From: Rhodoferax ferrireducens
GTDB taxonomy: Bacteria; Pseudomonadota; Gammaproteobacteria; Burkholderiales; Burkholderiaceae_C
DNA: 64,000 bases
NCBI RefSeq assembly: GCF_003347515.1
Contig: NZ_QEII01000297.1
Location: 62,001 to 126,000 of the forward strand
Reading direction: 5' to 3'
Shown in pieces: positions 27,200 through 37,118 of this stretch. A model generated the notes under the pieces. It did no database searches. It saw nothing but the letters and a program-made list of their open reading frames with translations, and had not been told where the DNA came from. A program made the translations under genes and the position numbers. Positions within the stretch are counted from its first letter, which is position 1, and each line of letters begins with the position of its first letter.

Positions 27200-28000
27200 T
27201 TACTCCATGGTGGATGTTTGAAGAAAGGATTGCGCGAATCCCGGCTCGGTGCAGTGGTCGTCGCAGGCACCACAGGGCGCCTCAGCCGTGGCGAAGATGC
27301 GGCTTTGCGCCTGCTGCGTCCGCTCCAGTTGCGCCACGCGGTCCAGCAGGCAGGCAATCGCCTTGCCAACCGGATCGGGAATCAGGTGGTGATCGAGGTC
27401 AAAGCCGTGGGTGGTGCGGCGGCGCGGCGCCACCACGCGGCCCGGAATGCCGACCACGGTGGCGTCCGCCGGCACGGCGTCAATGACGACGGAGTTGGCC
27501 GCCACACGCGCCCGGTCACCGACCATGATCGGTCCCAAAATCTTGGCGCCGGCGCCCACCACCACATGGTTGCCCAGAGTGGGATGGCGCTTGCCGATGC
27601 GCCAGCTGGTGCCGCCCAGCGTCACGCCGTGGTACAGCGTGACATCGTTGCCGACCTCCGCCGTTTCACCAATCACGACGCCGGTGCCATGGTCGATGAA
27701 GAAGCGCGCACCGATGCTGGCGCCGGGGTGAATATCCACCTGGGTCAGCCCGCGCGCGATAAAGGAAATACAGCGCGGCAGGTAGCGCCAGCCGCGCCCC
27801 CACAAGGCATGCGCCATGCGGTGCAGCGCGATGGCTTGCACGCCCGGGTAAATGGTCCAGACCTCAAGCAGGTTACGCGCGGCCGGATCGCGCTCCAGCA
27901 CACAACGCGCATCCTCGCGCAGCAGCGACCACCAGGTGCGCTGAGACACGCCCGGTTCATTGGCCGGCTCGGCGCGCAGGGATTTTGGGTTGGGTTTCAT
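27200..28000 (-). CDS. Serine O-acetyltransferase (CysE/NifP type)
   Basis: A 266-residue left-handed beta-helix acetyltransferase that makes O-acetylserine for cysteine synthesis. The hexapeptide repeats ([20 protein letters not shown] onward) and the [12 protein letters not shown] active-site segment are present. In nif clusters this copy is often named nifP and raises cysteine supply for Fe-S cluster assembly. The C-terminus has an unusual CGACDDHC segment. It overlaps nifV by four bases. Confidence 0.92.
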   Translation of the reverse strand: MKPNPKSLRAEPANEPGVSQRTWWSLLREDARCVLERDPAARNLLEVWTIYPGVQAIALHRMAHALWGRGWRYLPRCISFIARGLTQVDIHPGASIGARFFIDHGTGVVIGETAEVGNDVTLYHGVTLGGTSWRIGKRHPTLGNHVVVGAGAKILGPIMVGDRARVAANSVVIDAVPADATVVGIPGRVVAPRRRTTHGFDLDHHLIPDPVGKAIACLLDRVAQLERTQQAQSRIFATAEAPCGACDDHCTEPGFAQSFLQTSTME

Positions 28001-29166
28001 GCCTGACCCAGGGCCACGGTATGGACCGTGAGCGGCGCAAATGACGTGTAGGAATCACGCAAGAAACCCCGCAACTCGTCCGGGGTCGCTTCCTGTTTCA
28101 CGCGCATGGCGTGGTCGCGGATGCGCGCCAGCACGCGGCCGGTCAGCGCATCGTCGTCCAGCACCACGCCCAGCAGTCCGTAGGCCTGGCGCACCGCCTG
28201 CGAACCGGAATGCTTGCCCAGGACAGTGCGCCGCTGGCGGCCGAGTTCCGACGGATCAAAACTCTCGTAGGTGGAGGCATTTTTCAGCAAGCCATCAATG
28301 TGGATGCCGGACTCGTGGGTGAACACGGCGTCACCCACAATGCTTTTATTGAAGGCCACTTGCCGACCCGAGGCCCGCGCCACCAGACGTGAGATAGGCA
28401 TCAGCGCCTGCGTGTCCACGCCGGTGTCGGCCTGGTGCAGGTGGCGCACACCCATCACCACTTCTTCCAAGGCGGCATTGCCGGCACGTTCGCCCAGGCC
28501 GTTCACCGTGGTGTTGGCATGCGTGGCGCCGGCGCGCAAGGCCGCCAGGGTGTTGGCGGTGGCCATGCCGAGGTCGTTGTGGGCGTGGATTTCGATCTCG
28601 AGATCCACCGCTTCACGCAGGCGCGCAATGGCGTCATAAGTGGTGAAGGGGTCGAGCACGCCGAGGGTATCGGCAAAGCGGATGCGACTGGCGCCGCAGG
28701 CCTGGGCACGCTGCGCCACCAGGGTCAGAAAGTCGGCGTCGGCGCGCGAAGCATCTTCGGCGCCGAGTGAAATCTTGCGGCCGCTGGCAACCGCTTGTTC
28801 GATCACCCGCGTAACCTGCGTCAACACCCATTCGCGCGACTGGCGCAGCTTGTGGCGCAAGTGAATGTCCGATACCGGGATCGAGAGGTGAATGATGTCG
28901 GCCTGGCAGCGCAGTGCACTGGCCAGGTCGCCCTCCGTCAGGCGGCCCCAGACCATCAGGCTTGAGGGCAGTTCAAGGGCCGCGATGGCGTTGATGCAGT
29001 CAATCTCTTCCTCGCCCATGGCGGGGATGCCGATCTCCATCTCCGGCACCCCGGCTGCGGCCAGCGCGCAGGCAATCGCGCATTTCTCATCGACCGTGAA
29101 CGCCACCCCGGCGGTCTGCTCGCCGTCGCGCAGCGTGGTGTCGTTGATGATGAGGTTGAGGGGCAT
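27997..29166 (-). CDS. nifV: Homocitrate synthase NifV
   Basis: A 389-residue enzyme that condenses acetyl-CoA and 2-oxoglutarate into homocitrate, the organic ligand of FeMo-cofactor. The DRE-TIM signature [14 protein letters not shown] is at the N-terminus and HAHNDLGMA in the centre. I choose the ATG at 29166, which has AAAGGA upstream; the ATG 13 codons earlier would lie at or upstream of the predicted sigma-54 transcript start. It is the first gene of a nine-gene minus-strand operon. Confidence 0.96.
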   Translation of the reverse strand: MPLNLIINDTTLRDGEQTAGVAFTVDEKCAIACALAAAGVPEMEIGIPAMGEEEIDCINAIAALELPSSLMVWGRLTEGDLASALRCQADIIHLSIPVSDIHLRHKLRQSREWVLTQVTRVIEQAVASGRKISLGAEDASRADADFLTLVAQRAQACGASRIRFADTLGVLDPFTTYDAIARLREAVDLEIEIHAHNDLGMATANTLAALRAGATHANTTVNGLGERAGNAALEEVVMGVRHLHQADTGVDTQALMPISRLVARASGRQVAFNKSIVGDAVFTHESGIHIDGLLKNASTYESFDPSELGRQRRTVLGKHSGSQAVRQAYGLLGVVLDDDALTGRVLARIRDHAMRVKQEATPDELRGFLRDSYTSFAPLTVHTVALGQA

Positions 29167-29194
29167 GGTGTGGCGTCCTTTGCATAGCTTCATC

Positions 29195-29209
29195 GCAAAG
29201 TTCATGCCA
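29195..29209 (-). promoter_or_regulatory. Sigma-54 promoter of the nifV operon
   Basis: Read on the minus strand the sequence is TGGCATGAACTTTGC, a match to the -24 TGGCAY and -12 TTGC elements with exact spacing. It predicts a transcript start near 29184, about 18 bases before the chosen nifV ATG. A NifA-type upstream site lies about 138 bases upstream. Confidence 0.85.
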
Positions 29210-29313
29210 CCAGTTTTTGGGCCTGTCAGCGTCGTGGGGGACAGACAGCGGGACGGGTTTGTCGGGTATCGGGCCGGCGGCCCGGTTTAGCCACTAACTA
29301 TGGTTGTCGGAAA

Positions 29314-29329
29314 TGTGTTGTTTCGGACA
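29314..29329. promoter_or_regulatory. NifA upstream activator sequence for nifV
   Basis: TGT at 29314 and ACA at 29327 are separated by exactly ten bases, the canonical TGT-N10-ACA NifA site. It is embedded in a larger imperfect dyad (TGTCGGAAA and TTTCGGACA). The distance to the sigma-54 promoter is typical of NifA-activated operons. Confidence 0.78.
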
Positions 29330-29380
29330 GAGTTCGGTGAGACTGGCATGAGAGCCGCACCTACAGCGGCCTGACAAAGC

Positions 29381-29416
29381 AAAAAAGGCCACAACCCTTC
29401 GGTTGTGGCCTTTTTT
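29381..29416. terminator. Bidirectional rho-independent terminator
   Basis: A perfect ten-base stem, GGCCACAACC and GGTTGTGGCC, encloses a four-base CTTC loop and is flanked by A6 on the left and T6 on the right. It ends the minus-strand gene at 29427-29759 and insulates the nifV control region. Confidence 0.92.
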
Positions 29417-29426
29417 AAAGCGAAAG

Positions 29427-29759
29427 CTACTTGACCCCAGCGACCTGCCTGTCGTGTTTTTGCCGGTAAACCGCTTTGCTGTCCCGACTGGCTTCGCGGT
29501 TGAGCTGCTTGCGCTCTTGCACGGTGACTATGCCGTCGGCCTTGACCGTTTGTTTGTCGGCCTCAAGCTTCGCTTCGCGTTTTTCGAGACGAAGCGCTTC
29601 TCTTTTGTTCAGCTGCCCCGAGGCAACGCCCTGCTCAATGCGCTTTTCCTGATTCGCCTGACGCTGATCCAGGCGCGGGGTAGCCGTCGTGGTTTGGGCG
29701 AAAGCGGCGCCGCTGGCAGCCAGAACCAGCGCGGTGATCAAAGTCTGAATTTTCATCAT
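29427..29759 (-). CDS. Small exported Lys/Glu-rich protein
   Basis: A 110-residue secreted protein. An N-terminal signal peptide (TLITALVLAASGAAFA, cleavage after AFA) is followed by charged helical sequence rich in Arg, Lys, Glu and Gln, as in small periplasmic proteins found in many beta-proteobacteria. A ribosome site AAGGA precedes tandem ATGs at 29759 and 29756. No enzymatic motif is visible. It is followed by a strong terminator. Confidence 0.75.
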   Translation of the reverse strand: MMKIQTLITALVLAASGAAFAQTTTATPRLDQRQANQEKRIEQGVASGQLNKREALRLEKREAKLEADKQTVKADGIVTVQERKQLNREASRDSKAVYRQKHDRQVAGVK

Positions 29760-29882
29760 GAATTCCTTGTTGATTGAAGCATGGAGACCATCCCCATGAG
29801 AACGTAACGCCAGACTCGACAGGGCGGACGACATGCACATTGCAAATGTCTTGTAAACGGCCCGCTCCTTTCGATGCATGTT

Positions 29883-30239
29883 TCATTCGGCAAAGGTGAT
29901 GAGATTTCCATCCGGATCGAGGACGGCGAACTCCTTGGCACCCCATGGCTTTTCATCAAGAAGTGCGTTTGGGTGCACGATGCCTGCGGTAGTGCATACC
30001 GCGTAAAGGGCATCCAGCCCCTGCACGCGAATCCTGCAACTGGTGTTCTCGGCGATGTGTCTTTCATCGCAGGCCCAGAAGTGAATATGCACTGTGTCAC
30101 GCGACACGATGCCGTAGACGCCCTGCTCCATGTGCACTCTGTTGAAACCGAGGTGAATGCGGAAGAACTCAACTGAGCGCTCGATATCGAGCGATGCAAG
30201 CACGGGCGTTGCGGCGACGAATTGCGTTTCGGTGGACAT
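29883..30239 (-). CDS. VOC (glyoxalase/bleomycin resistance) family protein
   Basis: A 118-residue vicinal-oxygen-chelate protein. It begins with the usual TPVLASLDIERSVEFFRIHLGF strand-helix unit and has the C-terminal KEFAVLDPDGNLITF strand with its metal-ligand glutamate region. Such proteins include bleomycin-binding and glyoxalase-like members; the substrate is unknown. Its 5' end shares a near-identical 36-base stretch with the chimeric gene at 30893-31549. Confidence 0.85.
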   Translation of the reverse strand: MSTETQFVAATPVLASLDIERSVEFFRIHLGFNRVHMEQGVYGIVSRDTVHIHFWACDERHIAENTSCRIRVQGLDALYAVCTTAGIVHPNALLDEKPWGAKEFAVLDPDGNLITFAE

Positions 30240-30273
30240 GATTCAAACCTTTTTTTTGCGCCTGAACATCGGC

Positions 30274-30705
30274 TCAGTCTTCACTGACCAGCCCTGACTC
30301 AAGGGCTTGGGCTGGATTCGCGAAGATGGCCATCGCAGTCGTCATGCGTTTGAAGCCAAACTTGCGGTAGAAGGGTTCCTTGCCGGGAACCGCGTACAGG
30401 ATGATCTTCTTGTGATTTTTGGAGAGAATCACCAGCGTCGACACAATCGCTTTGCCGACACCGGCGCCTTGATGGCCCGGGTGAACGGCGACGTCGCAGA
30501 GGTAAGCGCAATCCACACCATCGGCCAGTACCCGACCGGCGCCGATCAGCCTCCCCGCATCGTAGACAAAGCACTTGAACATGCTGGCGGCAAACACGGT
30601 CTTCAAGACTGCCGCATTCTTGTTGCCCAGCGGGGCGACGCGGTAGAGGTCGGAGAGCTCGTCCCAGTCGATGTTATCCAGGGCGTAGCGCCATTCGAGG
30701 GCCAT
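30274..30705 (-). CDS. GNAT family N-acetyltransferase
   Basis: A 143-residue acetyltransferase with the acetyl-CoA-binding motif VAVHPGHQGAGVGKAIV and the later FYRKFGFKR segment. GNAT proteins acetylate amines on small molecules or proteins; the target is unknown. Its start lies four bases after a small open frame that has a strong ribosome site, so translation may be coupled. Confidence 0.88.
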   Translation of the reverse strand: MALEWRYALDNIDWDELSDLYRVAPLGNKNAAVLKTVFAASMFKCFVYDAGRLIGAGRVLADGVDCAYLCDVAVHPGHQGAGVGKAIVSTLVILSKNHKKIILYAVPGKEPFYRKFGFKRMTTAMAIFANPAQALESGLVSED

Positions 30706-30709
30706 GGGA

Positions 30710-30826
30710 CTACCTCATGGCCTTGTCGAGAAGCGACAAGCCCTGCGCCTCCTGCCCCGTGCCACGAGCCGCACGCAACTGAAAACGCGTCTCGACATCG
30801 AACTCAGCCAACATCAGGGTGCTCAT
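30710..30826 (-). CDS. Possible 38-residue leader peptide or small protein
   Basis: An open frame of 38 codons starts at an ATG at 30826 preceded by GAAGGAGTTATGAA, one of the better ribosome sites in this stretch, and stops four bases before the GNAT gene. The peptide begins MSTLMLAEFDVETRFQLRAA and resembles nothing I recognise. It could be a real small protein, a coupling leader or a remnant. Confidence 0.4.
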   Translation of the reverse strand: MSTLMLAEFDVETRFQLRAARGTGQEAQGLSLLDKAMR

Positions 30827-30892
30827 TTCATAACTCCTTCAAAAAATCAAAAATCATCGGGCGAAATCGCTCGCAATTGGGCAAAACGCAAT

Positions 30893-31549
30893 TCATAGCC
30901 GCGCAGATTGCGCGCGCCGCCGCTCCATGGCAATGGAAGACTGCTCGAAGCCGAGCTTGGCGAAGAACTCAGAAGCCCCTTCGCGCCCGGCGCGCAATAC
31001 CCATGTAATTTTGGGATTGGAGCCCGTTGCCTGCCCGACCAAGCGACGACCAATGCCTTTTCCCCGATGCGCTGCGGTAACTACAACCATGGAGAGATAG
31101 CCGTTTGATTGGCTGTCCGTGATGCCGCGAGCGAAGCCGACGACGCGGTTTTCAATGACCGCGACTTCTGCGATCTGCGACGCTTCGACCAGTGCAGCGA
31201 ATTGATGGAGATCGCCGACGCGATCTTTCCAGCCGCTGGCCATGAGTAGCTCGTGAACGCTTTGGACTTCTTCAGGTCGCACTCGGCGGAGTTCCATAGC
31301 GCCTAACGAGGTGAACTCAACTGAGCGCGCAATATCGAGCGATGCAAGGATGGACGGCCATACGATGGCTTGCGCAACGATGACCCTTTCGCCGTTGAAG
31401 GTGGCAGAGGGCGAACCATAAAGCACATAGCCGATCGCTATGGCTTCACTGACCCTGCGACAAAACGCCGCGTCGTCTGGCCCGGTGAGTAAGCGGTAGG
31501 TCGGCAAATCGTCTGGTGGTTGCGCCGATGGAAGATGAGTACCGTTCAT
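30893..31549 (-). CDS. Chimeric protein: DUF1737-like, VOC fragment and GNAT domain
   Basis: A 218-residue protein in three parts. Residues about 17-64 (TYRLLTGPDDAAFCRRVSEA onward) match the short DUF1737 type. Residues 66-79 (SILASLDIARSVEF) equal the N-terminus of the VOC protein encoded nearby. Residues 85-218 are a complete GNAT acetyltransferase with the motif VVTAAHRGKGIGRRLV. The GNAT part has its own ATG at 31297, directly after GTTAGGCGCT on the coding strand, an integron-type core sequence. It looks like a fusion made by cassette recombination. Confidence 0.8.
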   Translation of the reverse strand: MNGTHLPSAQPPDDLPTYRLLTGPDDAAFCRRVSEAIAIGYVLYGSPSATFNGERVIVAQAIVWPSILASLDIARSVEFTSLGAMELRRVRPEEVQSVHELLMASGWKDRVGDLHQFAALVEASQIAEVAVIENRVVGFARGITDSQSNGYLSMVVVTAAHRGKGIGRRLVGQATGSNPKITWVLRAGREGASEFFAKLGFEQSSIAMERRRAQSARL

Positions 31550-31558
31550 GAGATTGCC

Positions 31559-31879
31559 CTAAACGACAGATGATGGGGAAGCAGAAAGCGCCTCGTAATG
31601 TGTCACAAACGGTTCACGCTCCAGCAAATAGTTGTCATCTTCCGGAAAGTAGCGCGCCCGCTCGTAGTCCGGCCCGGCGAACGCCCGGATAGCATCGAGC
31701 GAATCCCAATACGTGAGCAACAAGAAGTGCGCAACATCACCCTCAATGCGACGAAAAACGTGCACACCTTGGTTCCCTGGCGTGGAAGCGTATTCACTCA
31801 AGCCAGTGCGGAGTAGGTAGGCATGATAGGCATCAGCCTGCTTTGCGGGAACACGGCCATGCCAGGTTCTTGCAATCAT
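31559..31879 (-). CDS. Antibiotic biosynthesis monooxygenase-like protein
   Basis: A 106-residue ferredoxin-like-fold protein starting MIARTWHGRVPAKQADAYHA, with the paired VHVFRR and FLLLTYWDS strands. This family includes small monooxygenases and stress proteins of unknown substrate. The ATG at 31879 has GAGGAG upstream. It ends nine bases before the chimeric gene begins. Confidence 0.8.
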   Translation of the reverse strand: MIARTWHGRVPAKQADAYHAYLLRTGLSEYASTPGNQGVHVFRRIEGDVAHFLLLTYWDSLDAIRAFAGPDYERARYFPEDDNYLLEREPFVTHYEALSASPSSVV

Positions 31880-31989
31880 GATGGGTCTCCTCGGTTCTTT
31901 GGGTTGCACCATATTCAGAAGCCAGGCAAGTCACCAGACTGCCAACAGGGCGAGAGGCGGATTTTATGAAACTGCGCACGCCCTGCGCT

Positions 31990-32472
31990 TCAATAAGGCG
32001 TTCCATTCTTGTGTGCGTACTGCCATTTCCCGTCATTCCCCAATGCGGCTTGCAAGTCGTCGTCCGGGTAGGTCGCGGCATCGCCAGCGCTGCGGTCGCC
32101 GACTTCGAGATAAAGAACATCGGTGTTGGTCCGGTTCACGAGTTGATGCGCGTTCCCCGTACCGGCTTTGAAGCCCGCGCACATGCCCGGAGAAAGCGGT
32201 GTCTCGCCTTGGTCCGCGATGAGCACCGGGTGTCCCTCCAGGATGTACAAAAATTCGTCTTGCTTCGTGTGGGCGTGGAGAAGGGCAGAGCCTGCGCCCG
32301 GAACGAGGCGCGTCAGGTTCACGCCGAAGTTCGACAAACCGAAGATGTCACCCAGCGGTCGTTTCTCCCGGCCCGCCATGCGCGATGCAAACGGCTCTGG
32401 GTAGTTGGAGGGCTTGGTTCGGGGTGCTGCATCCAGGGCAAAGATGGCGGCGGGGAACTCGGTATTCGGCAT
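31990..32472 (-). CDS. Cupin domain protein
   Basis: A 160-residue single-domain cupin. The metal-binding motif is HAHTKQDEFLYILEGHPVL, followed by the second motif region HQLVNRTNTDVLYLEVGDR. Cupins of this size are often sugar isomerases or small regulators; no specific role can be given. It lies in the run of small accessory genes on the minus strand. Confidence 0.85.
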   Translation of the reverse strand: MPNTEFPAAIFALDAAPRTKPSNYPEPFASRMAGREKRPLGDIFGLSNFGVNLTRLVPGAGSALLHAHTKQDEFLYILEGHPVLIADQGETPLSPGMCAGFKAGTGNAHQLVNRTNTDVLYLEVGDRSAGDAATYPDDDLQAALGNDGKWQYAHKNGTPY

Positions 32473-32510
32473 GGAGACTCCGGGGTGTTGATGGCCGTTT
32501 TAACGCTGAG

Positions 32511-33230
32511 TCAGGCTTGGTTGTGTGCCTGCCGTGCATATATAAACTCGATGAGATTCAATGCCAAATGTGCGATGAAGGGTGCGAGAACACCGCCTCG
32601 CCAATAATACAAACCAACAAACGTACCGCCGGCTACAACGCCGGTTAGCAGCATGTACCAGAAGCCACCCGCCCAATGCAGAAGACCAAAGAATGCGCAG
32701 GTGAGCATCACTGCCCCAAGCGTGCCGAGGTGCGTGGCGAGGAGCGGGAGGGCAACGCCCCGGTACAGGGTTTCTTCGACCAGTGGCGCCAGCAGAACAT
32801 TTGCAATGAAAAATAGAACTATGCTGCTCGAAACGGCGGGTAGTACTGCCCCGGGAGGAACGAAGTCACCGACCGTGCGCTGCAAAGTTTCAAGTAATGG
32901 GGCCAACCAATACAGATACAAGATGGCCAATAGAGCCCCAGCAAGCAAACCGACAGCGACATCCAAAAATGCTTTGCTGAATTCAGGCAGCAGCCACGCG
33001 GCTTTGACTTGAGGTGCGAAGCGTGTCAAGAGAAGCGAAAGGCCCACCAGCATCCCAAGCAAGATATGTGGCACCAGCGCAGCGACACGTTCTGGTATTT
33101 GTGATTCTGGAACTCCTCGGACACTCATCCATATCGAGGCACTAACAATGCCCAACAGGAACAACGCTGGCCCCGCTGTAAGCAACAACCATGCTTTGCG
33201 GGGGATGGTCGTGAGCAATTGAATGGGCAT
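32511..33230 (-). CDS. CPBP family intramembrane metalloprotease
   Basis: A 239-residue membrane protein with about seven hydrophobic segments. The Abi/CPBP motifs are present: LVEETLYRGVAL (EExxxR), FGLLHWAGG and the later FIAHLALNLIEF. Family members cleave prenylated or membrane proteins and occur in immunity and bacteriocin self-protection. I take the ATG at 33230, which directly follows a GTTAGGT core-like sequence on the coding strand. Confidence 0.88.
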   Translation of the reverse strand: MPIQLLTTIPRKAWLLLTAGPALFLLGIVSASIWMSVRGVPESQIPERVAALVPHILLGMLVGLSLLLTRFAPQVKAAWLLPEFSKAFLDVAVGLLAGALLAILYLYWLAPLLETLQRTVGDFVPPGAVLPAVSSSIVLFFIANVLLAPLVEETLYRGVALPLLATHLGTLGAVMLTCAFFGLLHWAGGFWYMLLTGVVAGGTFVGLYYWRGGVLAPFIAHLALNLIEFIYARQAHNQA

Positions 33231-33239
33231 GGAATGAAA

Positions 33240-33246
33240 ACCTAAC
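33240..33246 (-). repeat. Core-site-like sequence upstream of the CPBP gene
   Basis: On the minus strand GTTAGGT sits ten bases before the CPBP start, matching the GTTRRRY core that begins integron cassettes. No clean partner inverse core is seen after the CPBP gene; the closest is CCTGAC followed by CAGCGTTAAAA near 32500. This may be a decayed cassette boundary. Confidence 0.35.
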
Positions 33247-33354
33247 AAAAATTGGACTGAACCACTATAGCCCGGCCATCCCTGCCAATGTCTTGGTGGC
33301 AAAACCTACCGTATGACGGTTGAGGTCTTGCAGCGCTTGGGAGACGGATATGCT

Positions 33355-33409
33355 GCTATTTTTATAGCTGCTTGCGAACTATCCATAAGGGATAGAGGCC
33401 ACTTTGCTT
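33355..33409 (-). repeat. Dispersed mini-repeat copy A (intergenic)
   Basis: This copy reads, on the plus strand, GCTATTTTTATAGCTGCTTG, then ATAAGGGATAGAGGCC. It is the clearest match to a motif also seen at 60750-60800, 55254-55310 and inside three housekeeping genes. I recall similar elements from Comamonadaceae genomes. Confidence 0.6.
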
Positions 33410-33466
33410 CATGAAAATATGAAGAGGATCTGTTTGGACTGCAACGTGATGGACGCTGGCGGCAGG

Positions 33467-33546
33467 AGCGATCCGTGGCGCCTGGATTGCCGCGCTGCGC
33501 TCGCAATGACGGTCCAATGACAGGCCCATGACAGGCCCATGACGGG
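33467..33546. repeat. REP-like element and 11-bp tandem repeat
   Basis: The stretch at 33467-33512 contains the widespread element whose complement begins CGTCATTGCGAGCGCAGCGC. It is followed at 33517-33546 by the unit ATGACAGGCCC, twice complete and once partial. Together with the mini-repeat it fills the 345-base gap between the CPBP gene and fdx. Confidence 0.55.
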
Positions 33547-33575
33547 TTTGTGCAGCGGGAACGCGGAATGAGCCC

Positions 33576-33911
33576 TCAATGCTCCCGCGCATGGTTGCGC
33601 GTGTGGCGCGGAAACTCCACCGTGATGTCGGTATCTTTGAGCTTGACGCAACAGGCCAGCCGCGACTGCGCTTCCAGGCCCCAGGCGTGGTCGAGCTGGT
33701 CGTTCTCTTCGTCGTCCGGTTCTTTCAGCGAGGCGCCGCCTTCTCGCACGTACACATGGCAGGTGGCACACGCCGCCACCATCTCACAGGCATGCTCAAT
33801 CGCCACACCAGCGGTAAGCAGACTCTCGCACAGCGAGGCACCGCGCTTGACTTCGAAGTCGCGGCCTTCGGGGCACAAGTCGGGGTGAGGCAGTAGGTGA
33901 ATGTGCGGCAT
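33576..33911 (-). CDS. fdx: [2Fe-2S] ferredoxin of the ISC system
   Basis: A 111-residue adrenodoxin-like ferredoxin. The cluster ligands are C-x5-C-x2-C in HACEMVAACATCHVYV and a later cysteine in SRLACCVK. In the ISC pathway it delivers electrons for cluster building on IscU. It lies 48 bases downstream of hscA and is the last gene of the isc operon. Confidence 0.93.
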   Translation of the reverse strand: MPHIHLLPHPDLCPEGRDFEVKRGASLCESLLTAGVAIEHACEMVAACATCHVYVREGGASLKEPDDEENDQLDHAWGLEAQSRLACCVKLKDTDITVEFPRHTRNHAREH

Positions 33912-33959
33912 GTGAGAGCTTGGTAGGTTTGGGACGAGGAACCGGCGCGAGGAATAGAC

Positions 33960-35834
<1,875 letters not shown>

Positions 35835-35871
35835 GTTGGGACCTTAGGTGAGGAGCGTGGGGGTCATGTCT

Positions 35872-36195
35872 TTAGACGGCGAAGCTCTCGCCACAGCCGC
35901 AGTTGGCTTTGGCGTTCGGGTTGTTGAACTTGAAGCCTTCGTTCAGGCCTTCGCGCACGAAGTCGAGTTCGGTGCCGGCCAGCATGCCCAGGCTGCGCGG
36001 GTCGACGATGACTTTCACGCCGTGAGTCTCGAAGCATTCGTCATCGGCGTTGGCCGCATCGACGAATTCGAGTGCGTAGGCAAAGCCGTTACAGCCGCTG
36101 GTCTTGACCGCCAGGCGCAGGCCGATGCCGCTGCCGCGTTTGGCCAGGGATTTCTCGACGTGGCGCGCCGCCGCAGGAGTCAAGGACACACTCAT
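35872..36195 (-). CDS. iscA: A-type Fe-S carrier IscA
   Basis: A 107-residue A-type carrier with the three ligand cysteines in [12 protein letters not shown] and CGCGESF. It transfers clusters to apoproteins. Its sequence is that of true IscA and differs from the second carrier gene 11 bases upstream. Confidence 0.95.
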   Translation of the reverse strand: MSVSLTPAAARHVEKSLAKRGSGIGLRLAVKTSGCNGFAYALEFVDAANADDECFETHGVKVIVDPRSLGMLAGTELDFVREGLNEGFKFNNPNAKANCGCGESFAV

Positions 36196-36206
36196 GACAT
36201 CACCTC

Positions 36207-36584
36207 CTAAACAGAGAAAGAACTGCCGCAGCCACAGGTGGTCTGGGCATTGGGGTTTTGAATGACAAAGCGCGAGCCTTCCAGGCCATCCTCAAAGTCA
36301 ACCCGGGCACCCAACACGTACTGCAGGCTCATGGCATCCACCACCAGGGCAACCCCTTCGGTGACGATTTGCGTATCGTCTTCGGCGACCTGATCGTCAA
36401 AGGCAAAACCGTAAGAGAAACCCGAGCAGCCGCCACCGGTGACGTACAAGCGCAGCTTGAGGTTGGGGTTGCCCTCCTCCACGATCAAGTCGGCCACTTT
36501 GGCGGCGGCCGAGGGGGTGAATTCCAGCTGGCTGGGCATGACGCCGGGCAGGGTGGGACTGGCAATGGTCAGAGCTGCTTCCAT
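36207..36584 (-). CDS. A-type Fe-S carrier, ErpA-like
   Basis: A 125-residue second A-type carrier with cysteines in [14 protein letters not shown] and [10 protein letters not shown]. The sequence is closer to ErpA/NifIscA-type carriers than to the neighbouring IscA. The ATG at 36584 follows AAGGAATTC; the upstream open frame is the shadow of iscU. Together with the gene at 44761 the window holds three A-type carriers. Confidence 0.93.
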   Translation of the reverse strand: MEAALTIASPTLPGVMPSQLEFTPSAAAKVADLIVEEGNPNLKLRLYVTGGGCSGFSYGFAFDDQVAEDDTQIVTEGVALVVDAMSLQYVLGARVDFEDGLEGSRFVIQNPNAQTTCGCGSSFSV

Positions 36585-36633
36585 TTTGAATTCCTTGGTT
36601 GGGTATGCGGTGTGGCGGTGGATGGGGGGAGAC

Positions 36634-37068
36634 TCAACGCGTGCTGGAGGCGCAGGCGGGCTGTTCGGAGACCAGGGTGCCGCCGCCGGCGGGGTGGCGC
36701 GAACGGAAGTCGGCGACCGCGGCCTTGATGGCGTCTTCGGCCAGGATCGAGCAATGAATCTTGACGGGCGGCAGGGCCAGCTCTTCAGCGATGTCGGCGT
36801 TCTTGATGGCCAGCGCCTCGTCCAGCGTGCGCCCACGCACCCATTCCGTGACCAGCGAACTCGACGCGATGGCCGAGCCGCAGCCGTAGGTCTTGAACTT
36901 GGCGTCCTCGATCACGCCTTGGGCATTAACGCGGATCTGCAGCCGCATCACATCACCGCAGGCAGGCGCGCCCACCATGCCGGTGCCGATGCTGTCGTCG
37001 CCGGCCTCGAAGGCGCCGACGTTGCGTGGGTTTTCGTAGTGGTCAACGACCTTGTCACTGTATGCCAT
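36634..37068 (-). CDS. iscU: Fe-S cluster scaffold IscU
   Basis: A 144-residue scaffold protein with the three cluster cysteines in [19 protein letters not shown] and [11 protein letters not shown]. The HscA recognition motif LPPVK is intact. The start at 37068 ([16 protein letters not shown]) is the conserved one. No NifU is seen in this window, so IscU probably serves as the nitrogenase scaffold, which is inference. Confidence 0.96.
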   Translation of the reverse strand: MAYSDKVVDHYENPRNVGAFEAGDDSIGTGMVGAPACGDVMRLQIRVNAQGVIEDAKFKTYGCGSAIASSSLVTEWVRGRTLDEALAIKNADIAEELALPPVKIHCSILAEDAIKAAVADFRSRHPAGGGTLVSEQPACASSTR

Positions 37069-37118
37069 GGAGTTCTCCGTATCGGGTGTGGGGGTGGACG
37101 GGCTGGTTGAGCCGGGAC

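Noticed and set aside
33517-33546. Short tandem repeat as a possible CRISPR array
   Set aside because: Units are only 11 bases, adjacent without spacers, and there are fewer than three complete copies.
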